Assembly: GCA_002718195.1 (NCBI GenBank)
Contig: PBDU01000028.1
Location: 1 to 61,374, forward strand
Direction: 5' to 3'
DNA: 61,374 bases
Source: Methanobacteriota archaeon
GTDB lineage: Archaea; Thermoplasmatota; Poseidoniia; Poseidoniales; Poseidoniaceae
Below, piece by piece: positions 34,265-42,921 of the stretch. The notes beneath the pieces are model-generated. The model was not told the origin of the DNA. It saw nothing but the letters and a program-made list of their open reading frames with translations, and did not search any database. The first letter of the stretch is position 1, and every line of letters starts with the position of its first letter. The translations under genes and the position numbers were made by a program.

Positions 34265-36040
34265 GTGCATGTGACAGGAACTATCGGCAAGGTGGTAATA
34301 GCCCGCCAAAGGTTTGCTAGAGTTTGGGGTTTGGGCGATAGAAAAAGCCCAGTTGCGATGACTCCTGCTCTTGTTACACTCGAAGGAGATGAGATTCCAA
34401 TTGAACTTTCACCCTTTACGTCTTCCCTTTCTTCCCAGATTCCAGCAAGTCTTAGTTTGCGCTCTAATCTTCCACTAAGTCCACCTAATTTTTCAGAAAA
34501 TGCTCCGAATTGGGATGTCTCCCTCGGACATGTATTGCCTCCATCAATGGAAGAGGCGGATGCAGGAGAAAAAGCAGGGCTGGGAGGATTACTTCCCATT
34601 TCGTGGCAGAGAATGAATTTTGATAGTGATCTTATGGATCCTGAAATAGACCCACAAATTATCGTATTGACAGATGCTCCACAATTAGTGAATTTGCCTG
34701 GAAAATTAGGAGAGGCATTGCTAACCATAAAGAAAAAATTCCCACAATCGCTAATTTGGACTCCAGGTATCGCAGGACCAGACAACCTACCACTTTTGGC
34801 ATGGATGGGAGTTGACCTTTTTGATTTAAGTCGCTCAAGAATGGCTTGTGCATCAAACCTACTGCTGGATGATACTGGACCACGAAATCCTAATCCGGAA
34901 TTAGGAGAAGACAGCTCAATGAATTCCCAATTAGAAGCATGGAGAGTGTCTATCTCTAAGGTTAGGTCCGGAATAAAGAATGGAAATTTACGAAGTTTAG
35001 TGGATGCTTGTGTGCTATCCTCGGCAAAACTGGTTGAAAGGCTGCGAAGATTCGATAACTTGTGTTCTCAGCATAATGGAATATTGTCTATGATTCCATC
35101 GGGAAATTCTTTTGATTCTTACTCTCATAATATCCTAAGCGATCCGCTTGTTAAGGATTGGGAGGATTTTATCAGTAAAAGTTACAGGGCTCCTGAAAAC
35201 ATGAATAAGTGTCTACTATTGCTTCCTTGCTCTGCTAGGAAGCCATACTCCCTATCGAAAACACATCAAAAATTTAGGGATGCTACTCGAGGTCTAAACG
35301 CGCATGAAGTAATGGTGACATCCCCCCTCGGGCTTGTTCCAAGAGACCTCGAAGAAGTCTGGCCAGCAGCACATTATGATATTCCAGTTACCGGAGAGTG
35401 GTCATTGGATGAGGTGGCAAAAACTCAAGAATTGCTAAATTCATTAATCAAAAATAATTCCTATGAGTACATTATTGATCATTCTGGAATGGGTTTGGAG
35501 GTCAAGGATGTACATTACATCGATTCAAGGCTGGGAAAATCAGCAACCTCAAGGGAAGGTCTTGATCAGTTAAGCGCAGCAGCAAAGCAGGTAATGAGCA
35601 ACATCAATGTACCAAAAATATCCCCGACGAAAAGGAAAATAGACATGTACAAATCTGTTGCCAGAAAAAACATGCTAAATGATGATTGGTTAGATGACGT
35701 AATTTTGAAGGGCAAGCCCCCTCGTCACAAGCTAGAAGTAAATGGTAAACAAATTGCTCAATGGAACTTAGAAAGAGGTGGCTTCTCTCTGGCAAAGGCA
35801 AGCATACCAATTATGGAGCAATCAAACTCTTTACGAAGCATCGATATTATTGGCAATGAGAAATTGAAAGGCGATATTCATATAAATATTCTAAATGATT
35901 TTGATAAAGAAATCAAAGCAGGTGAGTACTTTTTGATTTATCAAAATCAATCTGCAGTAGGCTTAGGCAGAGCAATTGCTCCTGCATGGGAATGGGCTGG
36001 TACTCCTGGGGCACTAGCTAAACTTCACCAAAAATTATGA
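34265..36040 (+). CDS. arcS: Archaeosine synthase ArcS (TgtA2)
   Basis: A 591-residue protein resembling ArcS along its length. The early part has the TGT-derived, inactive barrel (TPALVTLEGDEIP; LIWTPGIAGPDNLPLLAWMG; GVDLFDLSRSRMA). The ArcS-specific core follows: LLLPCSARKPYSLSKTH with the PCS at 321-323, then VTSPLGLVPRDLEEVWPAAH. The C-terminal 100 residues form a PUA RNA-binding domain (ISxKxxI-like FSLAKASIPIM, and AGEYFLIYQN). ArcS converts preQ0 at position 15 of tRNA into archaeosine, an archaea-specific modification. The start is GTG at 34265 (second GTG at 34271). It is probably followed in the same unit by rps15. Confidence 0.85.
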   Translation: MHVTGTIGKVVIARQRFARVWGLGDRKSPVAMTPALVTLEGDEIPIELSPFTSSLSSQIPASLSLRSNLPLSPPNFSENAPNWDVSLGHVLPPSMEEADAGEKAGLGGLLPISWQRMNFDSDLMDPEIDPQIIVLTDAPQLVNLPGKLGEALLTIKKKFPQSLIWTPGIAGPDNLPLLAWMGVDLFDLSRSRMACASNLLLDDTGPRNPNPELGEDSSMNSQLEAWRVSISKVRSGIKNGNLRSLVDACVLSSAKLVERLRRFDNLCSQHNGILSMIPSGNSFDSYSHNILSDPLVKDWEDFISKSYRAPENMNKCLLLLPCSARKPYSLSKTHQKFRDATRGLNAHEVMVTSPLGLVPRDLEEVWPAAHYDIPVTGEWSLDEVAKTQELLNSLIKNNSYEYIIDHSGMGLEVKDVHYIDSRLGKSATSREGLDQLSAAAKQVMSNINVPKISPTKRKIDMYKSVARKNMLNDDWLDDVILKGKPPRHKLEVNGKQIAQWNLERGGFSLAKASIPIMEQSNSLRSIDIIGNEKLKGDIHINILNDFDKEIKAGEYFLIYQNQSAVGLGRAIAPAWEWAGTPGALAKLHQKL

Positions 36041-36126
36041 ACTGATTTCCGCGTATAGAAAGCCAATCGGGCATCAAAGCGGTTAAGAAGGGGAAGCAAG
36101 TCGCCGGCTTGCTTGGAGTTGTTGTA

Positions 36127-36582
36127 ATGGCACGTATGTATTCATCAAACCGTGGAAAAAGTGGTTCAAGTAAACCCTTTGTTACCGAAGCCCCTGAATG
36201 GTCTAACAAAGATGTAAGTGAAATCACATCTCTAATCGTCTCATATGCTAAGTCTGGCAAGTCTTCTGCTGAGATTGGCACAATTCTAAGAGACCAACAC
36301 GCAGTTCCTAACCCAAGATTAGTTCTTGGCAAGAGGATTACCCAAGTAATGGCTGAAGAAGGAGTTGCAGGTTCATACCCAGAAGATATCATGAACCTAA
36401 TGAAGCAAGCTGTAGGATTGATTGATCACATGACCAGTAATCCAAAGGATATTCACAACAGAAGAGCGCTAGAACTGACTGAGGCTAAAATCAGAAAGCT
36501 AGCAAAGTACTACAAAAACAATGGTCGCTTGGAATCTGGATGGCAATACAAGCGTGACCAACTTCGTTTGATGGTAGAGTGA
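36127..36582 (+). CDS. rps15: Ribosomal protein uS15 (30S subunit)
   Basis: A 151-residue protein matching archaeal/eukaryotic uS15 in length and sequence: MARMYSSNRGKSGSSKP at the start, then PEWSNKDVSEITSLIVSYAK, the stretch IGTILRDQHAVPNPRLVLGK, and the helical end EAKIRKLAKYYKNNGRL. It binds the central domain of 16S rRNA and helps assemble the small subunit. The ATG at 36127 was chosen; the open frame extends a little further upstream, but the family starts with MARM. It lies between arcS and the RecJ-like gene. Confidence 0.95.
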   Translation: MARMYSSNRGKSGSSKPFVTEAPEWSNKDVSEITSLIVSYAKSGKSSAEIGTILRDQHAVPNPRLVLGKRITQVMAEEGVAGSYPEDIMNLMKQAVGLIDHMTSNPKDIHNRRALELTEAKIRKLAKYYKNNGRLESGWQYKRDQLRLMVE

Positions 36583-36628
36583 TTAAGTTCTAGTGAGGTT
36601 GAAAAACCTCATCTGACAGGGTTTATTC

Positions 36629-37537
36629 ATGCACGATATTTTCAAATGCCCGGCTTTTAACAAGTCGGAAATTTATCTTCGTGCTATTTCGGAAAAAATT
36701 GCAGCCTCGGATTTAGTTCAACTCCAGGCTCCTGCTGAGATTAATTCTATCATCGCCCTTTCATTTATTGAATCAGCCTTAATTGAAAAGAAAATTAACT
36801 ATAAGCGAAGAATAACAGCTCCTAACTCCCATTTGCCAAAAGATGAAATCACCCAATATCAAGAACCAGAGATTGGATTATCTTTGGTTATCGATTTAAC
36901 AAGAGATACCGAGGAATTCTCGGATTTAGAAGAATCGAATTTAATTCTAATACATAGCAGATCAGTAGAATTCGAACTTGGTTCATCGGGAAAGAAAGTA
37001 GTTTCCGTTTTGGACGTAGTTTCTCAATGTGCAAGTATCGCTTACGCAATTGATGACTCACCTAGATTGAGGAAATTAAGGTATCTCATGGGCTCAGGTC
37101 AGTGGTTGAGGGAGTCAATGGATACTACATATGACCCAATACACTCACTGATTAGAGACCACCTCAAATCAGAAGGAACGATAGATGTAGTCCCATTACC
37201 AGAGTCACATGAAGAAGGCGATTTATTGTTGAAGAACATTCCAACCAGAATGATAGGTCGTTTGAGAAAAAAATGGGGAGATATGGACTATAATGATAGG
37301 GCAATGGCATTAAGCGAAATTGCTCTTTTAGCAATTGCTGAATCAGATATTTCGACATCAAGGTTAGAAGAATTAATATGGCATAGAATTCTTCATCCAT
37401 CCTTGGATTTTGACCTTGCTACTACGCTTGAGAAGGTACAATTAGCATGGCCAAAAGGCTCTTCTGATGCGAGATTGTTTGCTAGTGAATTAATTGATTC
37501 CCTTATCACTGAAGCTAAATTCAAACTATCCAACTAA
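36629..37537 (+). CDS. RecJ/Cdc45-like DHH-family protein lacking catalytic motifs (inferred)
   Basis: A 302-residue protein that has no clear motif of its own. In many archaea the gene after rps15 encodes a RecJ-like DHH nuclease (GAN/RecJ), and this protein can be laid over that pattern: a strand and helix, LVQLQAPAEINSIIALSFIE, where RecJ proteins have a DxDG; a second strand, IGLSLVIDLTRD; then LILIHSRSVEFE where the DHH motif should be; and a helix VVSQCASIAYAI. The metal-binding residues are absent (PAEI for DADG, IHS for DHH). If the alignment is right it is a dead nuclease, like Cdc45, that might act in the replisome. Without the gene order I would have called it hypothetical. Confidence 0.45.
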   Translation: MHDIFKCPAFNKSEIYLRAISEKIAASDLVQLQAPAEINSIIALSFIESALIEKKINYKRRITAPNSHLPKDEITQYQEPEIGLSLVIDLTRDTEEFSDLEESNLILIHSRSVEFELGSSGKKVVSVLDVVSQCASIAYAIDDSPRLRKLRYLMGSGQWLRESMDTTYDPIHSLIRDHLKSEGTIDVVPLPESHEEGDLLLKNIPTRMIGRLRKKWGDMDYNDRAMALSEIALLAIAESDISTSRLEELIWHRILHPSLDFDLATTLEKVQLAWPKGSSDARLFASELIDSLITEAKFKLSN

Positions 37538-37574
37538 TCGACGCTTTGAAACATCAAGACCTTTTGGGGTGTTT

Positions 37575-37925
37575 ATGGCAATAGAAAGATTACTCACTGG
37601 AGGACTTCGTGAGCAAATCAAAGAATTGATGGCAACCGAAGATTTAGTGATGGAAGCAATGAAAGATTTGCTAAAGGATGAAATCAAGGCACACGTACGT
37701 AATGTCATCGAAGATGACCCTGAATTGAAAGCTGACTTAAAAGACGCAATTAATACCTATTTCCTGGCACAAATGAGGTCTGTGTATGCGGAACTCAAAG
37801 CAAGCCGAGCGGCTGCAAGATTAGGACTTCGATTACTACCAGAAGAGATGCACGGGGAAGTTGGCGATGCGCTAATAGGCCTGTTCGAGAAGGAAATTGG
37901 AACACTACTTGAAAAAGCTCTGTGA
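37575..37925 (+). CDS. Small helical cytosolic protein
   Basis: A 116-residue protein starting at the ATG at 37575 (MAIERLLTGGLREQIKE). It is helical throughout, with acidic and Lys-rich stretches and repeated Leu heptads (EDLVMEAMKDLLKDEIKAHV; AARLGLRLLPEEMHGEVGDA), and contains no Cys, Trp or membrane segment. The function is unknown. It starts 37 bases after the RecJ-like gene and is probably in the same transcription unit. Confidence 0.6.
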   Translation: MAIERLLTGGLREQIKELMATEDLVMEAMKDLLKDEIKAHVRNVIEDDPELKADLKDAINTYFLAQMRSVYAELKASRAAARLGLRLLPEEMHGEVGDALIGLFEKEIGTLLEKAL

Positions 37926-37980
37926 TTTTGAATTCTATCGCTTTGTTCATGTGCTTGATTATGTTGGTAAGGTTTGAGGG

Positions 37981-40020
37981 ATGTCCATGAAAGGTGTCAA
38001 ATCACTACTCTTGATATCTATTCTAATCTTCTCCACTTTGGCAATATCTTCACCAACTGCTTCAGCAGAAGAGCAAGAAGTATGCTGTAATTCAGTAAGC
38101 ACTGAGTTCTATTTGATTGGCTCAGGTCAAGAGGCAACATTTAGTCCATACGAGGAACGATTAAGCGAAACATCTGAAGAAGTCGAGATTGCTAATGCTG
38201 TAAATTCCGAGGAAGAGGTTGCTTCTTGGAAAGTAAGTGGGATTTTTTCGGGGAATATCCCTGATGGAGATTGGGATTTTACTATACCATATGAAATCGA
38301 AAATGCAAATGGTGCCCAAGTAAACATGACTTTGACCATTAGGATCGGAAATGACGAGTTTAGTGCTTCTCTACCTGGGCAATCATCAGTCTTAGCCAGT
38401 GGAACAGGTAGTTTGAGTTTCAGTGTACCGATTGAAAGTTTAAGCACCTCTGAGGGAGAATCAATAGAACTTACTCTATCTGCTAGAAGTATAATCTTTC
38501 AAGCGCCTGTTGCCGATTCAAAAATGATATTAAGGTGGGGGTCCGTTGATGACGACGCTTCAATTACCGCTCAATTCCCCTTTGTTAAAATGGTGGTTCC
38601 AGACCCAGTTGTTGACCAAGGAGATGTATTCGTTTCGGTCATCATAATGTCACCTTGGGGTATGGATGTTCTAGCATACTCGGAAGCGAGCATAACCGTT
38701 AATGGCATCAATATCAATGCAGAATCTATCAAAACACGGTCAGGCGATGGAGTTAGGGCTACATGGACTTGGAGTGATGGAGAAGGTGGAGAACAGACAA
38801 TTACCATCCAGCCGAGGCTTGATTTAACAGATTCAGGTCCTGTAATTCAAGATGGTTCGGCAGTATTCACGATTTACATCAGTAATCCTGGAGACGGGAG
38901 CGGAACATTCTATCCTTTAGAAGAACCTCTAAGATCTACTGGAGAAGGTTCTGATTTAGATGTAACAGTTGACTTTATGCTTTCAAAGCAATCTTCTAGA
39001 ATTATTTTGGAGAGAACTGTTATCTTAGAAATTGATGATGAAATGGCATATTGGTTGCGATGGTCTCTGGACCATATTGGAAGTGATGAGCCTAGTCTTA
39101 GTCAGGCTATTCGATTATTCGAAGAAGGTAGTGTGACAGATGATCATAGGGTTAACCAAAGGATTGATCCGACTGAACAGAATGAGTTTGAGCAACAAAT
39201 GAATTCGGATTTAGTGGTCCAATTTTTGAACATTGGGTTTGGCTTTGATGCTGAAGATTTGATTGGTGATTGGAGTTCTAGGGAGAACGCTAAGGTAAGA
39301 CTTGACCTAGGAGGGAACGACGAAGTAGTTCCTGCTCCTGTTACAATTGAAATTAAAACTACTACAGTGGTTGAAGAGTCATATGCACAAGATGATCTAC
39401 CCGTTCTTTTGACTGATTTCATAAAGAATCAACCTGTACCATTTTGGTCTGATTACGATCTAACTATTACAGGAAAATCATCAAGAATGACCTCATTTGG
39501 AACTCTAAATCCCCCATCGAACGATAACTTTGATACTAGAACATTCAGAACTCCTAACGGAGAATCGTTCAAATTTAGCGCAATCGGATTGCAGCAGGAT
39601 GAAATTTTTGACATAAAATATGAGCCAACAGACAGCCCTACTGACTCCGCATTCCCGTTATTTGTTCTGACTTTGCTAGGCTTGGTTACAATTCTTGCCT
39701 TATCATTGAGAATTACAAGAGGTAGAAAGAAAATAGGAGTATTGCTCTCTTGCTTGGCACTATTCCCTCTTACTTTGTTGATATTCTTTATTGGTATGCC
39801 TAGCGAATACGTCGGGCTAACACTCGTTGGAGTTGCTTTCCTATTCTTGGTGATTTCGTTGTTGAGCCCAAGGACAGCAAAATTGGTGCAAGGTATTTCA
39901 AAAATATTCCCAATGATTGACTGTCCTGCCTGCGGAACCAGCAACGAGATTACAAGTGATGTTCGACCTTTGAGAATATCTTGTAAGGGATGTCAAAGAA
40001 CAATGAAAATTGTGGCTTGA
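37981..40020 (+). CDS. Exported membrane protein with C-terminal zinc ribbon
   Basis: A 679-residue protein. A signal peptide (about 1-30, ending PTASA) is followed by an extracellular beta-rich region of about 520 residues with Ig-like character and no known enzyme signature. Three membrane helices lie near the C-terminus (FPLFVLTLLGLVTILALSL; IGVLLSCLALFPLTLLIFFI; YVGLTLVGVAFLFLVISLL). The end is a cytosolic zinc ribbon, CPACGTSNEI...CKGCQRTM, with two CxxC knuckles. The ribbon inside and sensory-like domain outside could make it a signal transducer or assembly factor, but no function is known. It sits between a small helical protein and a CBS-domain protein, all on the plus strand. Confidence 0.7.
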   Translation: MSMKGVKSLLLISILIFSTLAISSPTASAEEQEVCCNSVSTEFYLIGSGQEATFSPYEERLSETSEEVEIANAVNSEEEVASWKVSGIFSGNIPDGDWDFTIPYEIENANGAQVNMTLTIRIGNDEFSASLPGQSSVLASGTGSLSFSVPIESLSTSEGESIELTLSARSIIFQAPVADSKMILRWGSVDDDASITAQFPFVKMVVPDPVVDQGDVFVSVIIMSPWGMDVLAYSEASITVNGININAESIKTRSGDGVRATWTWSDGEGGEQTITIQPRLDLTDSGPVIQDGSAVFTIYISNPGDGSGTFYPLEEPLRSTGEGSDLDVTVDFMLSKQSSRIILERTVILEIDDEMAYWLRWSLDHIGSDEPSLSQAIRLFEEGSVTDDHRVNQRIDPTEQNEFEQQMNSDLVVQFLNIGFGFDAEDLIGDWSSRENAKVRLDLGGNDEVVPAPVTIEIKTTTVVEESYAQDDLPVLLTDFIKNQPVPFWSDYDLTITGKSSRMTSFGTLNPPSNDNFDTRTFRTPNGESFKFSAIGLQQDEIFDIKYEPTDSPTDSAFPLFVLTLLGLVTILALSLRITRGRKKIGVLLSCLALFPLTLLIFFIGMPSEYVGLTLVGVAFLFLVISLLSPRTAKLVQGISKIFPMIDCPACGTSNEITSDVRPLRISCKGCQRTMKIVA

Positions 40021-40053
40021 TAAAGTTCAATACTCGTCTCGGTATGTTGTAAC

Positions 40054-40443
40054 ATGGGCAGTCGAACACTAGGAGACATCAACTTATCAGATGAATATCT
40101 CAGTATAGGTTTAGAGGATTCACTGACAGAAGCAATTCATAGATTTTTGAGTTTTGAATCTGGAGTATTGATAGTACTAAATGATAACAATAAAGCAAAA
40201 GGTGTGATTACCCAAACAATGATTCTAAAAGCAATACTGGACAAAAAAGACTTACAGAAGACAAGTTGCAAAAAAATAATGGAAAGTGATATCCTTGAAT
40301 TTAGGCTTGACACAAAGCTTTCAGTTGTTATGGATGCAGTAGAAAAGAGGAAGCCTAAGGCAATTGTTGGGATAAATGGAGATGATGAATTCATTGGGTG
40401 GTTTTCACCACTAGACTATCAAACTGCTTTAGGGTATGAATAA
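40054..40443 (+). CDS. Stand-alone tandem CBS-domain protein
   Basis: A 129-residue protein made of two CBS motifs: one around DSLTEAIHRF...GVLIVLNDNNKAKGVITQ and one around TKLSVVMDAVEKRKPKAIVG. CBS pairs (Bateman modules) bind adenosine nucleotides such as AMP, ATP or SAM and act as energy sensors. It is not fused to an enzyme and its partner is unknown. The stop codon TAA at 40441-40443 is directly followed by the stop codon of gltX on the other strand. Confidence 0.8.
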   Translation: MGSRTLGDINLSDEYLSIGLEDSLTEAIHRFLSFESGVLIVLNDNNKAKGVITQTMILKAILDKKDLQKTSCKKIMESDILEFRLDTKLSVVMDAVEKRKPKAIVGINGDDEFIGWFSPLDYQTALGYE

Positions 40444-42153
40444 TCATTTATGGCTGAATAAAATTGTGGTTGAATCAACCATTTTACCATAACCAATCCT
40501 TTCGATTTGGACAAATGTCCCCTCTGGATAGTCATTGTCTTCAATCATTCCAGATATGAATTGAATACTGTCCTCATTTGGAAGAACGAGTAATCCTTGA
40601 TTTGCATTCCTTGCGGATAACCAGTGAACAATTGGCCTTGAATCAGATTTTTCAATCGATGTAATCTTTGCTAAATCGGATGTAATTTCGACATCTGCAA
40701 AATCCTTTAAGCGTAGAATTTGTTTTTCATAATCTTCTTTTTCGATGCACACTAATCCATCATCTAGTTTGAAAATTCTATCCCCAAGATCATGATTTGG
40801 ATGAATTGGAATAACAAGTTCATTTGGATATTCACCTTCGAGTTTAATCTCGTGCGAATTTCTAACGAATGAAATTCTAGGTGCATCATCATCTACAACT
40901 TTGATGTTATGTGAATAAAGAGTAGCAAGAGGTACAGAAATGTCTTTTTGAGTTAAACCAAGTTCAATCCAGAAATTCCTCAATGCTTCAGCTGTAATTC
41001 CACGGTTGGCTAGAGCAGAGATAGTAGGGAGTCTGGGGTCGTCCCAGCCATCATACTTTCCAGATTCAATGTCCTTACGCATTTGTGATGTCGAGAATCC
41101 ACCCCACTCGTGCACTTTCACTCTACCCCAGTACAAAGTTTCAGGATAAGTCCATCCAAAATGCTCGTACAGCAGTTTTTGTTTTCTAGTTGAATCCATT
41201 AGATCTTTTCCTCTAATTATGTGAGTTACTCCCTGAAGATAATCTTCAATAGCACTCTGGAAATCTAATAGAGGCCAAACTCTCCATGTTGATCCGACCT
41301 CAATTCTCGGGTGTGGATTAGTCTGAGTATCTTGTATTCTAAGAGCAGGCCAATCTCTCAAAGCTGGATTTTTCAAACTCATATCAGTTTTTACTCTAAC
41401 AACTGCATCACCTGGTTTGAATGTACCATCCCTCATTTTATTCCATAGTTCAAGATTTTCTTCTGGAGTTTGATTTCTATGTGGGCATTCTGTTTTTGAT
41501 ACTCTAAATTCTTTGAATTCGTCACCTGTGCACTGACAGACATATCCAAAACCATCCTCTAACATCTTTTGTGCATAGGAATGGTAATGGTCCATTCTGT
41601 CGGATGCCAACACTACTTTGTGTGGCTCAAAGCCTAGCAGCCATTTCGCTTCATCCTGAATTTGTTGATAGGCTTCAATCAGTGGCTTTTTCACAACCGT
41701 ATCAGTATCATCGAATCTAAGGATAAGTTTTCCATCGTATAATTTAGCATACTCACCATTTATCGTTAATCCTCTAGCATGACCGAAGGATAGAGGTCCA
41801 TTTGGATTGGGTGCAAATCTAAGAACCACATTGCCTTTCTCGGCATTTGGAAGGTCAGGTAAACCCTCTCTTTTCTTTTGTTTTTCTCGCTTTTCAAGTA
41901 AGTGTGGTGCCTCAGCTTCTAAGATTGCTCTTACTGCATCTAAACCTTCTTGATTTGCAATTTTATTCGCTTCAACAACTGCCTTTGAGATCAATGGAGA
42001 TACTAGTGAACCATGGGCTCTGAGGTCTTGCCTTGCACCCATAATTCTTCCAATTACCGATCCTGGATTTGCCTTGCCTTCATACTCTAAGGCGTTTTGA
42101 AGAGCAAATCCTCTAATTTCTGCAAGAGTAGCCTCATCTGGTTGCCACGACAT
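40444..42153 (-). CDS. gltX: Glutamyl-tRNA synthetase, archaeal type
   Basis: A 569-residue class I synthetase of the archaeal/eukaryotic GluRS/GlnRS group, recognisable by an N-terminal extension of about 105 residues and the signature FAPNPNGPLSFGHARG at 113-128 (the HIGH motif is GHAR). The second ATP motif is in the region STSQMRKDIE, where the KMSKS loop of this group is degenerate (SxxxxRK), near residue 355. A beta-barrel anticodon domain follows (EGEYPNELVIPIHPNHDLGD). It charges tRNA-Glu with glutamate; in archaea it probably serves tRNA-Gln through the amidotransferase route. It is the last gene of the minus-strand group, 52 bases after rnhB. Confidence 0.95.
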   Translation of the reverse strand: MSWQPDEATLAEIRGFALQNALEYEGKANPGSVIGRIMGARQDLRAHGSLVSPLISKAVVEANKIANQEGLDAVRAILEAEAPHLLEKREKQKKREGLPDLPNAEKGNVVLRFAPNPNGPLSFGHARGLTINGEYAKLYDGKLILRFDDTDTVVKKPLIEAYQQIQDEAKWLLGFEPHKVVLASDRMDHYHSYAQKMLEDGFGYVCQCTGDEFKEFRVSKTECPHRNQTPEENLELWNKMRDGTFKPGDAVVRVKTDMSLKNPALRDWPALRIQDTQTNPHPRIEVGSTWRVWPLLDFQSAIEDYLQGVTHIIRGKDLMDSTRKQKLLYEHFGWTYPETLYWGRVKVHEWGGFSTSQMRKDIESGKYDGWDDPRLPTISALANRGITAEALRNFWIELGLTQKDISVPLATLYSHNIKVVDDDAPRISFVRNSHEIKLEGEYPNELVIPIHPNHDLGDRIFKLDDGLVCIEKEDYEKQILRLKDFADVEITSDLAKITSIEKSDSRPIVHWLSARNANQGLLVLPNEDSIQFISGMIEDNDYPEGTFVQIERIGYGKMVDSTTILFSHK

Positions 42154-42205
42154 CTCGAACGATTAGTGCTGTAACGATTCATTCAAGAAACCAATTGTTT
42201 GAAAA

Positions 42206-42916
42206 TTAGAATAATTTTCGTTGGGAGCCGTATTTTAATTTCCTTTTCGTTAATTTTGAATTATGGTGTAGTTCCCATGCATTTTTTGTAGTTGCCCAAG
42301 AAAAACGCAAATATTTGTTTGGTAAATTTCCTTTCGTGAGAATTTGAACCGCTGATTTTGTTTTAGGGTCACTAGGGTATCCCGAACCTATCTCTAGGCC
42401 TAATTCTTGTTTTATTTTAGATACCTCTCTTTCACGATTTTCCTTTGCTAAAATACTTGCACAAGCAACATGAATATGGTTAACGTCTGCTTTATTTTCG
42501 GATGAGATATTTTGTTCATGTGCAAATTTCTTTAATTTTGAGATTACTTTCTGCGTAAACTTATCGGTGTTTACTTCACATGCATCCAACTTAATTAGAC
42601 AATCATTTGCAATATGTTCTGGTAGATTATCGATTAATTTTGCAAAATATGTGATTTCTAAATCGTTAAGACTGGTGCTATCTACGAAATTATCTATTTC
42701 ATGTGCTGAAATTACAGCGGTCTGCGAATAGAATGAATCATTCTCTGATAGCATTTTTGAAAGTTCAATTCTCTTTTTTGAGGATAACAATTTACTATCC
42801 TTCACACCCTGTTTCTGAAGTTCCTCAACCTTGTTTTCCTTGCAGGCAAATATTGTTATCACCAGCGGACCGATTACAGGTCCCCTTCCTGCTTCATCAA
42901 TTCCTACCAACCACAT
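42206..42916 (-). CDS. rnhB: Ribonuclease HII
   Basis: A 236-residue RNase HII. The active-site carboxylates are present: Asp-Glu in WLVGIDEAGRGP at the N-terminus, an Asp in LIKLDACEVN, and an Asp in the KADVNHIHVACASILAK stretch. The later stretch GSGYPSDPKT also fits the archaeal family. It cuts the RNA strand of RNA-DNA hybrids, including single ribonucleotides left in DNA. I chose the ATG at 42916 (MWLVGIDEAG), which matches the usual start; a GTG at 42925 would overlap the preceding gene by four bases (GTGA) and add three residues. It probably shares a message with the secreted protein before it. Confidence 0.92.
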   Translation of the reverse strand: MWLVGIDEAGRGPVIGPLVITIFACKENKVEELQKQGVKDSKLLSSKKRIELSKMLSENDSFYSQTAVISAHEIDNFVDSTSLNDLEITYFAKLIDNLPEHIANDCLIKLDACEVNTDKFTQKVISKLKKFAHEQNISSENKADVNHIHVACASILAKENREREVSKIKQELGLEIGSGYPSDPKTKSAVQILTKGNLPNKYLRFSWATTKNAWELHHNSKLTKRKLKYGSQRKLF

Positions 42917-42921
42917 AGGTA

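Noticed and set aside
34225..34785. 186-codon open frame on the minus strand
   Set aside because: Lies wholly antisense to arcS, whose conserved sequence accounts for the coding signal.
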